Origin: Ch67 sp041395845
GTDB lineage: Bacteria > Pseudomonadota > Gammaproteobacteria > Pseudomonadales > Ketobacteraceae
DNA: 64,000 nucleotides
Direction of reading: 5' to 3'
NCBI GenBank assembly: GCA_041395845.1
Contig: JAWKZS010000005.1
Location: 1-64,000, forward strand
In this document: positions 17,100-28,597 of the stretch, piece by piece
Layout of the letters: each line of letters begins with the position of its first letter
Position numbering within the stretch: position 1 is the first letter of the stretch
The notes under the pieces: model-generated
Told to the model about the DNA's origin: nothing
The model's input: the letters and a program-made list of their open reading frames with translations, nothing else
The model's database searches: none
Program-made: the position numbers and the translations under genes

Positions 17100-18565
17100 G
17101 CAGGCAATCCTGGTGGCAACGCAGCGGGGAATCCCACCTGATCGGCAAACAGGGTCGCCACCGGATAGGCACAATAATCCGCTGCGTAAAACGCACTGGG
17201 GCGATGATTGCCACTGGCACCGATGCCACCAAACGGCGCCTCGCTGCTGGCACCGGTGAGCGGCTTGTTGAAGTTGACGATACCGGCGCGCAACTGGCGT
17301 TCGTAATCGGCAAACGCTGTCACATCGTCGCTGATCACCCCGGCGGCCAGACCAAAGCGGGTGGCATTGGCGAGCGCAATGGCGTGGGCGCGATCGCGAT
17401 AACGCTGGATCTGCAACACCGGCCCGAAAATTTCCGCGTCCGGCAGATCATGCACGGCCGTCACATCGATCAACGCCGGCGTCAGTAATGTCTGCTGCGG
17501 ATTCAGGATATCCATGGGTAACAACACACCGCCGCCGCGCTGCTGCAGATCCTGCACCGCCTGCTGGATATGCCGTGCTGCGTTACTGGAAATCACCGCC
17601 CCCATGAATGGTTGTGGCTCACTGAGGCCCGGTGCCACGCGCAATTCGGCGCAGCGCGAAATCAGTTGCTGCACCAACTGTTCACCCCAGGCTGTGTCGG
17701 GCACCAGCAGGCGGCGGGCGCAAGTGCAGCGCTGGCCGCTGCTGACAAAGGCCGAAAAAATAATGGTGAACAGTGCAGCGTGCAGATCCTGCACCGGCTC
17801 GACGATCAGTGGATTATTGCCACCCATTTCCAGTGCGAGGATTTTTTGCGGCTGCCCGGCCCAGGCCTGATGCAACGCCTGCCCCGCTACGGCACTGCCG
17901 GTAAACAACAGGCCATCCAGCTGCGGATGCTGCACCAGTGCGCGCCCGACCTGATGATCACCCTGCAGCAAATTGATCACGCCGTGGGGAATACCCGCGG
18001 TCTGCCAGCATTCCATCAGAAATTGCGCCACCGCCGGCGTCTGCTCACTGGGTTTGAACACCACACAGTTGCCCGCCAGCAGTGCCGGCACGATATGGCC
18101 ATTGGGCAAGTGCGCAGGAAAATTGAACGGCCCCAGCACGGCGACGACACCGTGCGGTTTGTGGCGCACCCGTAGCTGACCCGCCACGGTGGTTTTTTCG
18201 AAACTGCCGGTGCGTTGCTGATAGGCCTGAATCGAAATCGCGATTTTGCCGAGGGTCGCGGCCACTTCGGTTTGCGCATCCCAGCGCGGTTTGCCATTTT
18301 CGCGGCTGATCAATTCCACCAGTTCCGCCTGTCGCTGTTGCACCACCGCGCCGAACCGCTGCAGCAGGGTAATGCGATCGTCCAGCGCCGTATCGCGCCA
18401 GCCGGCAAACGCAGCACGGGCCGCCAGCACTGCCTGCTCCACTTGCGCGGCGCTGGCAGTTTTGCCCTGCCATATCACTTCACCACTGGTAGGATCGGTG
18501 GAACGCAGCACATCGCCTTCACCGCTTTGCCACAGACCGTTGATAAGGAGTGCCTTGTGCATCAT
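17084..18565 (-). CDS. astD: N-succinylglutamate-5-semialdehyde dehydrogenase
   Basis: 493 residues, matching E. coli AstD (492). It opens HKALLINGLWQSGEGDVLRS and shows aldehyde-dehydrogenase landmarks: AVLGPFNFPAHLPNGHIVPA, the NAD-binding FTGSAVAGQALH, catalytic Glu in LEMGGNNPLIV, catalytic Cys in FVSSGQRCTCARRL, and EIFGPVLQIQRY. It oxidises N-succinylglutamate semialdehyde to N-succinylglutamate with NAD. astA ends 12 bases before it, and astB starts inside its last codons, so the three form an operon in the order astA-astD-astB, as in many Pseudomonas-like genomes but without astC. Intact, with no unusual feature. Confidence 0.9.
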   Translation of the reverse strand: MMHKALLINGLWQSGEGDVLRSTDPTSGEVIWQGKTASAAQVEQAVLAARAAFAGWRDTALDDRITLLQRFGAVVQQRQAELVELISRENGKPRWDAQTEVAATLGKIAISIQAYQQRTGSFEKTTVAGQLRVRHKPHGVVAVLGPFNFPAHLPNGHIVPALLAGNCVVFKPSEQTPAVAQFLMECWQTAGIPHGVINLLQGDHQVGRALVQHPQLDGLLFTGSAVAGQALHQAWAGQPQKILALEMGGNNPLIVEPVQDLHAALFTIIFSAFVSSGQRCTCARRLLVPDTAWGEQLVQQLISRCAELRVAPGLSEPQPFMGAVISSNAARHIQQAVQDLQQRGGGVLLPMDILNPQQTLLTPALIDVTAVHDLPDAEIFGPVLQIQRYRDRAHAIALANATRFGLAAGVISDDVTAFADYERQLRAGIVNFNKPLTGASSEAPFGGIGASGNHRPSAFYAADYCAYPVATLFADQVGFPAALPPGLPACLGK

Positions 18566-18577
18566 CGCGCTTTGACC

Positions 18578-19597
18578 TCAGGCTGCCGGATACAGCGCAA
18601 CGGCGCGGGCCGGCTGATCCGGCGCCAGTTGCAGCGCCTGCCACACCAGCATGACATCATCACAGTAATCATTTTTGCCGGCAGGATCATACAGCGTGCA
18701 GCGAAACTGTTGCCGCGCCGGATTGGCCACCAGCCAGCGGGCCTGTGCACACTGCTGCAATTCCGCGGGCAGCAGCAGACGACTGTCCTGCAGCGCACGA
18801 ATCTGGTCGGTATAGGTTTCCACCGTGGGGCCCGCATCAAAAATATCGACGTAACCTTCGTAGCGGAAACCTTCCTGCTCCAGCATGCGGCGCGCAGGCG
18901 TGGTGTCGCGATGTTCGCAACCAATCACTGCCTGGGCATCCGCCGGCAGCAGATGGGTGTAGAATGGATAACGCGGCATCAGTTCGGCGATGAACTGTTT
19001 GTTGCTCACCGCCGACAGATAATCCGCATCGGAAAAATCCATTTCAAAAAAATGCCGGCCCAGACTTTCCCAGAACGGCGACACACCCTGACGATTGATC
19101 ACACCGCGCAATTCCGCAATGGTTTTATCTGCGAACAGATTGCGCTGCTGCGCCATAAACAGAAAGCGCGCTTTCGACAGCAAGGCACCCGCTTGAAAAC
19201 GGCGGTAATCCGGATGCAGAAACAGCGAACACAATTCCGAACAGCCGGTGTGATCGTTGGTAAGAAACAGGGTGGGATAACGGTGATGGATATTCAGCTC
19301 GGTGGAAGCATGCACGATCAGGCCGACGCTGTAGGTGTACCAGGGCTGAGTAAGGCCGACGGCGGTTTCAATGCCGCTGACACCGACGACTTTTCCGCTA
19401 CGGACGTCTTCCAGCACAAACAGGAACAGGCCGTCGTCGTTACCTTGCAGAGTGCGCCAGGTGGTGTCCGCCCGCTGCAGTTTGCGCGCCAGCACCTCCC
19501 GGTCCAGTGGCAGCGTGGTCAGGCCGCCGCCGGATGAGTGGGCCAGCGCTTCCAGTGCCGGCAGGTCTTCGGGGTGTGCGATTCGAACGATCAGCAT
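18578..19597 (-). CDS. astA: Arginine N-succinyltransferase
   Basis: 339 residues, the family length. AstA motifs are visible: MLIVRIAHPEDLPALEALA, SGIETAVGLTQPWYTYSVGL, ELCSLFLHPDYRRFQAGALL and SPFWESLGRHFFEMDF. It transfers succinate from succinyl-CoA to arginine, the first step of the AST pathway that lets cells use arginine as carbon and nitrogen source. It starts 3 bases after the pbpC stop at 19601, so in this genome the ast genes appear to follow the alpha-2-macroglobulin/pbpC genes on one transcript. Where the ast promoter lies cannot be seen. Confidence 0.9.
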   Translation of the reverse strand: MLIVRIAHPEDLPALEALAHSSGGGLTTLPLDREVLARKLQRADTTWRTLQGNDDGLFLFVLEDVRSGKVVGVSGIETAVGLTQPWYTYSVGLIVHASTELNIHHRYPTLFLTNDHTGCSELCSLFLHPDYRRFQAGALLSKARFLFMAQQRNLFADKTIAELRGVINRQGVSPFWESLGRHFFEMDFSDADYLSAVSNKQFIAELMPRYPFYTHLLPADAQAVIGCEHRDTTPARRMLEQEGFRYEGYVDIFDAGPTVETYTDQIRALQDSRLLLPAELQQCAQARWLVANPARQQFRCTLYDPAGKNDYCDDVMLVWQALQLAPDQPARAVALYPAA

Positions 19598-19600
19598 ATC

Positions 19601-21941
19601 TCAATGATAGGCCAGATCCGTGCGCTCCACTGTCAGCTGGCGGCGGTCGGTCTGGCCCTGTGCGTCCACCACTACGATTTCATACCGCCCGGCGGTGGCA
19701 AAACGATGACGCAGGGTCTGGCCGGCCTTGCTGCGATGGTGCCAGCGGCCGTTGACGTACCACTGCAATTCCCCCACCCCGCCACTGGCGCTGAGGCTGA
19801 TGTCCGGCAACTGGCCGGACTGGGGCGACGGCAGCAAGCGGGCGCCGTCCTCGAGCCCTTCGATACGCGGCGGCGCCAGCAGCAGGGCCAGATCTTCGTG
19901 ACAGCGGGGGTCCAGCGGCGGAATCCGGTTACTGCGCCGCTGCTGGCCGGGCAGCCAGGGTTCCAGCGCCGCCGGCCACAGGGCAACGGAACGCTGCTGT
20001 ACATCCGCACCGGCACACAGGGGGGTCACCCGCAGGCCGGTATGGACATCCACCCACAGGGACAGGGGATTGCGACCACTGCCCAGCGTGGGCGGCACCG
20101 TAGCGTTCACCACCCAGGCCACACGCTGCTGCTCGCAGTGTTCGGGATGCTGGCCCACCGCCGTGCCCAAGGGCCAGCAGATCGCCGTCTGCGCCACGTT
20201 GGCCGGTTGCGCCGGTGCCACCCCGATATCCGGCAGCTGGGCAAAGATATCGAACATCAGCGGCGCGGCGGTTTCCGCCCCGTAATGCCCAGGCATCGGG
20301 GTACCATCCGGGCGGCCGACCCACACCCCCACGGTGTAATGGGCGCTCACCCCGATCGACCAGGCATCGCGAAAACCGTAACTGGTGCCGGTCTTCCAGG
20401 CGATGGGCGGGCGCTGGCGGGTCTGCTGCAGGGTGTGCAGGCGATCCGGCCGCGGCGTGGCCTGCAGCATCTGCCAGGTGATCCAGGCGGCGCCGGGATC
20501 GAGCAGATAGCGGTTACGCAGATGGTCATCGGCACGGTAACGCAGCGGCGCTGCCTGGCCGTTCCGTGCCAGGGCACTGTAGGCGCTCACCAGCTGCTCC
20601 AGATTGACACCGGCACCGCCCAGGATCACCGCCAGCCCTGCCGGCTTGTCCCCCGGCAGGGTCAGCGGCAGGCCACCCTGAGCCAGACGGGCGGCAAAAC
20701 GGCAGCGGACCAAACTGTTCCAGCAGGGCCACCGCCGGCACGTTCAGGGAACGCTGCAATGCATCGGACACCGCCACCGGCCCGGAAAACCCACCGGAGA
20801 AATTCCCCGGCCGGTAGTCACTGCCACTTCGGGGTACATCCGCCAGCAGGGATTCGGAATGGATCAGGCCGTCTTCCAGCGCCATGCCATACAGAAACGG
20901 CTTCAGCGTCGAGCCGGGGAACGCTGGGCCTGCACCATGTCCAGATAACCGAAACGTTCCTGATTGCCGAAATCCGCAGCACCGATGTACGCCCGCACCC
21001 CCATGTCCCGGTTGTCCACCACCAGCACCGCCATGGAACTGTGCTGGGGCAGGCGGTTGCGGTAACGGCCGATATAGTCTTCCAGATTGCGTTGCAGATC
21101 GCCGTTCACGGTGGAATGGATCAGGCTGGCATCCGGATGACGCTGCACCAGGGTACTGGCCAGCAGGGGCGCCGCCTGGGGTGGCCGCAGCGCGCTGGCC
21201 TGCACGGTTTCCTGCATGGCATCGTCCACCGTGCGCTGATCCCACACCCCCAGCGTCGCCATGCGCTTGAGCACCTTGTCCCGCGCCACCTGCGCACGCT
21301 GGGGATTGCGATCGGGCCGGATGCGGGTCGGTGATTGCGGCAGTACCGCCAGCAACGCCGCTTCGCCGTGGCTGAGTGCACTGGCGGGCTTGTCCAGATA
21401 GGCATAGGCCGCCGCCTGCACGCCTTCCACCGTGCCGCCAAACGGCGCGATGTTCAGATACAGCTGCAGGATCTCGCGCTTGTCCAGATGCCATTCCAGT
21501 TGCAGCGCCCGCGCCAGCTGATACAGCTTGCCCGGCACGGTGCGGGCATGGGGATGCAGCAGCCGCGCCACCTGCATGGTGATGGTGGAACCGCCGCTGA
21601 CCACATGGCCATTGAACAGGGCCTGCGCCAGCGCCCGGCCGAACGCCAGCGGATCGAAGCCCGGATGCACCCAGAAATTCCGATCCTCGTAATTCAGCAG
21701 CGCCTCGACATACAGCGGCGACACCTCATCCAGCGCAATCGGATAACGCCACACGCCGTTGCCATCGGGAAACGCCCGCAACGGTCGCCCGCTGCTGTCG
21801 GTCACCACCCGCGCAAACAGCTCGGCATCGGCCGGCAGACGCAACGGAAACAGCCGGTCCAGCGTCCATGCCAGCAGCACCACCGCCAGCACGGCCACTG
21901 CCGTGACTTAGCATCCGTTTGCGCAGCGGCACCGACCTCAT
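19601..21941 (-). pseudogene. pbpC: Penicillin-binding protein 1C, three frame breaks
   Basis: The whole family architecture is present but in several frames. From ATG 21941 the first residues MRSVPLRKRML run into a stop, and the frame of AVAVLAVVLLAWTLDRLFPL resumes near 21905. The glycosyltransferase domain (GT51) has LLNYEDRNFWVHPGFDPLAF with its catalytic Glu, and SGGSTITMQVARLL. A loss in a CCCC run near 20915 shifts RSPGSTLKPFLYGM, whose STLK is the transpeptidase nucleophile motif. Another shift near 20703 leads to RFAARLAQGGLPL and the rest, including KTGTSYG and a C-terminal BiPBP_C-like domain. PBP1C is thought to act with YfhM-type alpha-2-macroglobulin, whose gene ends 9 bases upstream and is also broken. 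Confidence 0.8.
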
Positions 21942-21950
21942 GGCAACACC

Positions 21951-24900
21951 TCAGCGCGGCACAATGTGCGTGATTTTTTCGCTGCTGCCGATACCGCGCC
22001 GCTCCGCCCGGTACATATCCTCCACATAGGGTGGCGGCACCACGAATTCACCTGGCGTCACCGCCCGCATCAGATAGAACAGGTGCGAGCGGCCCCAGCG
22101 CATATCCAGCGCTGCCACGTAACGGTCGTCACGGTATTCCTGATGCAGCACTTTGGTGGCCTGCTGCAGCTGCTCAATGGTTTTACCATCGATGCGGAAG
22201 TCCTCCAGTTTTACCGCGTGCTGCAGATTCTGGTTTTCCAGTTCAAATCCGGCGGGAATGAAATCGATCACCAGGGAATCCGGCGCACTGTCGCGGGAAT
22301 CCACTTCCAGATGCACGATCACCAGATCACCGGTTTTCACCTGCGCCAATGTCAGTGGCGAACCATCTGCCGCAAAATACTGGCGATTGATCTGGTAGTG
22401 TTCGGACAACGGTTGCGGTGGCACCAGCGGATAGCCGGACACTTGCGCCGACAGATACAGCCGGCTGTTGCCGGTATTGGTCACCTGCACCAGTTGTTGC
22501 AGTGTATCCGCCTGCAGGGTGCGATAGGCCAGCCCCGCCTGCGCCAGGGTTTCGGCTGCATCACCGCGCTGCAGTTGCGCCTGCCACTGTTCACTGGCGC
22601 TGGATTCCAGCATCACGCCGGCCATGAACAGCGAATTGCGTTCCTGGGTACTGAGCCAGTGCTGATCGCGCAGGGAGTTTGCCAGCTGGAAACTCAATGC
22701 CAGGGCATGCTCGGGGTGGACCATGTGTTTCAGCAGCAGATAGATCATCATCGCCTGATCGCGCACCGGGCTGCCGTAATCCCCCAGATAGGTTTTTTCA
22801 CCGCGCACTTTCACCAGCGCTTCCTTGATGGCCTGATCGGCACGGGCCTGATCGCCGGCCATCTGCAACGCCAGCGCCAGCTGCAGCAGCGGCAAACCGG
22901 ATTCCGCCTGATGGCGATACTGATCGTGCAGCGTGCGCAACGATGCCAGCGACACCTGGTTCACCCGCGCCAGTACATAACCGGCATAGGCCTTGTAGGC
23001 AAACCGGTAGTGATCCATATCCTCGCTGTAGCGCTGTTCGAACAGGCTGCCACTGCGATTGACGTATTCCTTCAGACGTTCGAATGTGCGTTCCTGCAAC
23101 GTCTGCGGCACCGCAAAACCCTGCTCCTGCACATTCAGCATGAAATCCGCCACGTACGCGGTGAGCCAGTGTTCCTCGGCGGCATCGTCATCCCACAAAC
23201 CAAAACCACCGCTGCTCAACTGCAAACCGGCAATCCGGGTGAACGCTGCGGCAATGCGTTCGGCGCGCTGCTGTGCGCTCACCGGATTCATCTGGAAGCG
23301 CGCCTGATTCTGTTCACTGGCCAGCGCATAGGGATAGGCGCCACTGCTGGTCTGTTCCAGACAGCCGTAGGGATAATGCAGCAGATCGCGGATATGCACC
23401 GGCAGATTCAGATTGGCGCGATTGCCCAATGCCAGTCGCGCCTGTGCACTGGAGGCGTGCAGGCCTTTCAGCAGCGCCGGCGGCAAGGCCACCACGGCAC
23501 CCGGCTCCAGCACCTGATCGAACGCGCGCACATCAGCCGGATAAGCCGGGCGAATACCGATCTGCCACGAGCGTTGCAACGGCGTGAATCCATCGCCTTC
23601 GACGCGGACATCAACGCGGCCCTGCTGCAACTGTTCCGCCTGCAGGGTAAACGGCAGCGCGGTTTTGCCATCCTGCGCCAGCGCAACGGTCCGGGATTCC
23701 GTGTGTGCCGCCAGTCCTGCGCCGGTCGTGATGGTGACTTTCAGTTGCTGATCACTGCCACTCAGGTTATGCAGATCCAGCACCGCGCGGCCCTGATCCC
23801 CCAGCGCCAGAAAACGCGGCATACCCAGCTGCGTTACCAATGGCGCGGCAATCACGGTTTCCTGTTCGGCACTGCCAAAACGGGATTCACCGAACGCCAG
23901 CGCCATCAGCCGCACCTTGCCGTTGAAATAGGGCAGTGGCAGCGCCACGCTGGCTTCGCCGTTGGCATCCAGTTTCACCGGCGTGCGGAACAGCGACACG
24001 ATCTGTACGTCCGATTGCGGTTCCTTGCCGCCACGGGCCAGATCCGCATCGCCACCAAAACGGATACGCGCTTTCTGGAAACTGTTCAGTTCGATGATCC
24101 TGCCGTAGGCATCACGCACATCAACGCCATAACGGCGCACACCAAAGAAACCATCAAACGGATCGGGCGTCTGGAATTCACTGATATTCAGCACACCGAC
24201 ATCCACCGCCGCCAGGGTGACATAACCGTCCGCAAACGGCGCGCCGTTCTGGTCCAGCACCTGCAGGCGGGTTTACAGATCGGTTTCCGGCTGAACTTTT
24301 TCCGGCGCTGTCAGTGTTACCTGCAAGCGGCGCGGTTCCCGCTGCAGCGGCAGATGAATCAGACCAAAAGCGCGATTGGGTGTGACCTGCTCACGCTGGC
24401 TGGCGGGTCGCAGCACAATCACCGACACGTAAATATCGTGGCGATTCCACTCCGCATTCACCGGGATTTCCACAGTGGCCTGCGGCTTGTCCAGGCGCAC
24501 CCGCTGCAGCCACAGGGGCTGATCTGCTTCCACCAGCACCAGCGCTTCGCCGGCGTGGGGACTGTTGATCTGCAGTTGCGCAACATCACCGGCCGCATAG
24601 GCGCCCTTGTCCAGCGCCAGGGTTACCGCATCGGGGCGAATCGAACGTTCCGCATTCCGGCTTTCCTGCCACCAGGCATACCAGTCTTCACCGGCATGGA
24701 AACGCACCGTGGTAACCACACCGCTATCCACATCTTTCACTTCCAGCCGGTAACGGCCCCAGCTCACATCAAACGCCACCCTGTTGCCGCCCTGCGCCTG
24801 CAGATCAACGGTCTGGGAACGTTCGACAAATTCCTTTTCGGTGAATTCGTAATGCCAGCCTTCCTGATCGTTGTATTCCCAGTAGTACTGGCGATCTTCC

Positions 24901-26825
24901 CGCACCAGATTCACCTGCACACCGCGCACGGCACGCAGTTCACCGCTGCGGTTGGCGCTGATCAGATCGAACTCCACCATGGAATCCGCATCGGGATTCT
25001 TGTCACCAAAGGAAGGCCGCACACCGAACTGGAAATCACCGGGCCACACCTGGGCACGATAACTGCGCACTACCGGGCGGCCACCGCTTTCGTACAGACT
25101 CGCCAGCACCTGCACCTGCAGGGGTGAACGCACAGCGCTCCAGCGCGAATCGATATTCAGCACCGTGTTGCCGGCGTCATCCAGAAACTGATCCGTCAGA
25201 TCGAACGTCTGGCTGGCATCAGCTTCTTTTTCGTTGCCGAAGCGAAAACCCTTGAACTGCTCCAGCGGCTCGCGCAGCAAACCTACCCGCACCGATGTAC
25301 TCAGGCGGTTGCCGGCCGCCGGGGCGCCGTACAGATACATGCCATTGACGGGGATACGCACCGCCTCGCCGGTACCGAACTGCAGTGGCTGCTGTTTGCC
25401 GTCGTTGAATTGCAACGCCATGCGCTCGGGCAGGAATTCTTCCACCTTGAACGGATAGCTGGCCGTGGTGCCCGCGATATTGGTGACATCGAAACGCCAG
25501 TTACCGGTGGCGGCGCTGGCGGGAATGGCAAAGCGCCAGTAGTAATAGGCCATGTCCTGGGGCGTCAGCACCGCCTGCTGCACCTGCTGGCCATCGGGCT
25601 GGTACACGGCGACATTCAGGGTCTGGCCCTGGGTCAGATAGCCGTCGCCATCCCGCAGCAGAATATTGAAATCCACCACTTCGCCAGGCCGGTACAGATC
25701 GCGGGGCGTGTAAATGAAACTTTCCTGCGGTGCCTGGGGCCGCTGCCCCAGCTCGAACTCCGACAGATCCAGCGCCGCGCCACTCAATTCCAGCAGGGCA
25801 ATCTGGTCGCCATCGCTGGCCAGTACAAAGCGCCCGTCCCGGGGCCGGCCATCAAAGCGCACATCACCTTGCGGCGATGTCCGGCGTTCCTGCAACGCAT
25901 TGCCCTGGGCGTCCATCAGCGTCACGGTGACGCCAGACAGCGCCTTGCCACTGGCCAGCGACTGCACGCTTACCAGCAGCGCATCGGTATACACCCGGGC
26001 ATGCAGGCCCAGGTCGGTCACCACAAAATGGGTGGTATCGCGGCGATAGTCGTAACTGCCGGCCTCATCCATCACCGCCAGGTACAGGCCCGGCTGCTGC
26101 AGTGGCTTGATGTCCTCCACCGCGATGGCCTGTTTCTGCACCGTATTGGCCGGGGGATTGAGGGCGAAGCGGCCGCTGTAGACCAGCTCGGCCCAGTTTT
26201 TCAGCTGATCGTAACGGTAGAAACGCTGGTTATAACTGTCCGCCAACGTCTGCAGAAAGATGCCGATCTTGTCCTGGTCGATGCGGTGGAAATCGATATT
26301 CACTTCATCCACGTTCACCACGGTGACAGGAATGCCGTTGCTGAGTTTTGCCGGCAGGATCGAACCGCGACTGGCAAAGCTCACCGCCGGGTTCACGTTG
26401 CGGGTAGTCAGGGTTGCCGTCACCCGTTCCGCAACGGTTTTGCCATTGAGGCCCGGCAGGCCGGGGTGCACCACCACGTCATAGGCGGTTTGCGGTTCGG
26501 TGGCGGTGAAATACAAGACCCGGTAATCCTCAGACAGAATCCACGCCCCTTCCACCCGGCTGCCACCGGCCCCGTTCACGTCCAGATGGGGCTGCAGATT
26601 ACTTTTCGGGTCCAGCGGTGCCGACAGGGTAATGGCGATGGCATTCTTGCCCTGCCACTCCCGCTCGCTGATATCCAGCACCGTGAGTGCCGTATCGCGA
26701 TAACGCTCGGCCAGGGTTTCCAGGGATTCCGGCGCGGTGGCCGGCTCCGGCGTGGGTGGCGCCTCGTCGCTGCAGGCCGCCAGCCACAGGGTCACAAACA
26801 GCAACACGAGTCGAAGTGATTTCAC
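21951..26825 (-). pseudogene. Bacterial alpha-2-macroglobulin lipoprotein (YfhM type) with an in-frame stop
   Basis: A GTG at 26825 preceded by GGAG gives a lipoprotein signal KSLRLVLLFVTLWLAAC (Cys18). The protein would be 1624 residues. A TAA at 24273-24275 (codon 851) interrupts it without changing frame: TAPEKVQPETDL, stop, TRLQVLDQNGAPFADGYVTL. The second half has the thioester motif GCLEQ at 23352-23366 (codons 1155-1158) and the alpha-helical and receptor-like domains. The family is a periplasmic or membrane-tethered protease trap partnered with PBP1C. A single point mutation (e.g. AAA to TAA) would explain the break. Both halves are otherwise well preserved, so this is either a very recent mutation or a base-calling error. 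Confidence 0.8.
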
Positions 26826-26938
26826 GATACGCTCCTTGCGCAAACACAATCCCTTACATGATATCCAACTCTGCGCACCGGATTGTGGCAAATAGTGGCA
26901 GCGCCACGATGGATTATGCCGTGGCAATGGGCCTTTGC

Positions 26939-26966
26939 TTGACAGCCCCACCGCAGGCTCTACCAT
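26939..26966 (+). promoter_or_regulatory. Sigma-70-type promoter for trkH
   Basis: TTGACA (26939-26944), 16-base spacer, TACCAT (26961-26966), with transcription expected near 26973 and the trkH ATG at 27001. The -35 box is a perfect consensus. Confidence 0.6.
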
Positions 26967-27000
26967 AGCCCCAACTTCCCTCCGGCCCTGATTGTCCTTG

Positions 27001-28449
27001 ATGAAACGGCTCCGTTCCCTGTATTTGCTGAGCATCCCCATCCTGCTGCTGGGCGCCGTGTTCCTGTTGTATGGATTGCTGTCCCTGTTCGTGTTCGAAG
27101 ACCAGGTTCACATTGCCTTCTTCGAACTGGCGGCCGGCGCACTGATCGCCGGGTCCCTGGGCCTGCTGGGCATTCCCCGCTCCATCGGCAATATCGGTTA
27201 CCGGGAATCCCTGCTGTTCGTCACCCTGACCTGGAGCGCCGCCGGCCTGCTGGGCGGACTACCCTTTGTCCTCATCAATGACCTGAGCTTCACCGATGCC
27301 ACCTTCGAGGCGATTTCGGGCCTGACCACCACCGGCGCCACGGTGATGACCGGGCTGGACGCCATGCCCAAAACCCTGCTGCTGTACCGCCAGTTCCTGC
27401 AATGGATGGGGGGCCTGGGGGTTATCATTCTGGTGGTGGCGATCATGCCGATGCTGAACATCGGCGGCATGCGCCTGTACAAGGCGGAAACCCCCGGCCC
27501 GGTGAAAGGGGAAAAGCTCGCACCACGGATTTCCCATACCGCCCGTTACCTGTGGTACGTCTATCTGGTACTGACCGTCGGCTGCGCGTTCAGTTACTGG
27601 CTGGCGGGCATGGATGCCTATGACGCCATCGCCCACAGCTTTGCCACCGTCGCCACCGGCGGCTTTTCCACCAAGGATGCCAGCATCGGCTACTACGACA
27701 GTATCGCCATCGAATCCGTGGCCAACATCTTCATGCTGCTGGGCGCCATCAACTTCGGCCTGCACTTTCTGGTGTTCAACGGCCGCCGGCCGTGGCTGTA
27801 CTGGCGCGACGAAGAGACCCGCTGGTTCATCATGATCGTGGCAACGGCGGCTATCGCTATCGGACTGAGCCTGTGGCTGGCGGGCAGTTTCGATGATGCC
27901 GGCACCAGTCTGCGTCACGGCGTCTTTCAGGTGATTTCATTCATTACCAGCACCGGCTTTGCCTCCACCGGCTTTGCCGAATGGCCGGCCGCCAGCCTGC
28001 TGCTGCTGATCATCCTGGCCTATATCGGCGGCTGCGCCGGTTCTACGGCCGGTGGCAACAAGGTGGTGCGCAACGTCATCACCATCAAGGCAATCCTGCA
28101 GGAAATCAAATACCTGATTCATCCCCGTGGCGTGTTCACCCTGAAATTCAACCGCCGCCCCATCGCCCGGGATGTCATGGACTCGGTCAAGGGTTACATG
28201 TTCCTGGCGGCGGCACTCACGATCATCCTGACGCTGATCCTGATGATGACCGGGCTGGACTTTCTGTCGGCCCTGTCCGCCGTATCCGCCTGCATCAACG
28301 TGAATGGCCCGGCCTTCGGTGTGCTGGGCAGCAACTTTGCCCCCGTGAGCGACATCGGCACCTGGATTCTGAGCATCACCATGATCCTCGGGCGACTGGA
28401 GTTTTTCACTGTCCTGGCCCTGTTCCACCCCGCTTTCTGGCAGCGCTGA
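27001..28449 (+). CDS. trkH: Trk system potassium uptake protein, membrane subunit
   Basis: 482 residues from ATG 27001 (two TTG codons upstream are possible starts but no ribosome-binding site favours them). About ten hydrophobic helices in four repeated M1-P-M2 units. The four selectivity-filter loops are readable: AISGLTTTGATVM, SFATVATGGFSTKD, ISFITSTGFASTG and SACINVNGPAFGVLG, each with the central Gly. GGCAGSTAGGNKVVR is a further family signature. It imports K+ with the cytoplasmic TrkA ring, whose gene is not here. The gene stands next to nhaD in the same direction, so K+ uptake and Na+ export are encoded side by side, fitting life in salt water. High confidence. Confidence 0.92.
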   Translation: MKRLRSLYLLSIPILLLGAVFLLYGLLSLFVFEDQVHIAFFELAAGALIAGSLGLLGIPRSIGNIGYRESLLFVTLTWSAAGLLGGLPFVLINDLSFTDATFEAISGLTTTGATVMTGLDAMPKTLLLYRQFLQWMGGLGVIILVVAIMPMLNIGGMRLYKAETPGPVKGEKLAPRISHTARYLWYVYLVLTVGCAFSYWLAGMDAYDAIAHSFATVATGGFSTKDASIGYYDSIAIESVANIFMLLGAINFGLHFLVFNGRRPWLYWRDEETRWFIMIVATAAIAIGLSLWLAGSFDDAGTSLRHGVFQVISFITSTGFASTGFAEWPAASLLLLIILAYIGGCAGSTAGGNKVVRNVITIKAILQEIKYLIHPRGVFTLKFNRRPIARDVMDSVKGYMFLAAALTIILTLILMMTGLDFLSALSAVSACINVNGPAFGVLGSNFAPVSDIGTWILSITMILGRLEFFTVLALFHPAFWQR

Positions 28450-28597
28450 TTTCCTGTCCGCTGTCCATACCTCTGAAGATATCCGACCAACGTCGACTGG
28501 CGTTTTGGCTATTGCCGCATATCATTGAATTGACCAGGCTGCATCATCAGAATCAGTCTGCGTTTGTACCCGTCCGCAGTCTGCAGGAAGCCAATCC

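Noticed and set aside
24258..24275. The two halves of the macroglobulin as two separate genes with a start at the CTG near 24260.
   Set aside because: The halves are in the same frame with only a TAA between, there is no ribosome-binding site, and family members are one continuous chain.
21966..25127. A long plus-strand open frame of about 1050 codons opposite the macroglobulin gene.
   Set aside because: It is the antisense shadow of a GC-rich coding sequence; its translation has no recognisable domain, and the minus strand carries an unmistakable macroglobulin.
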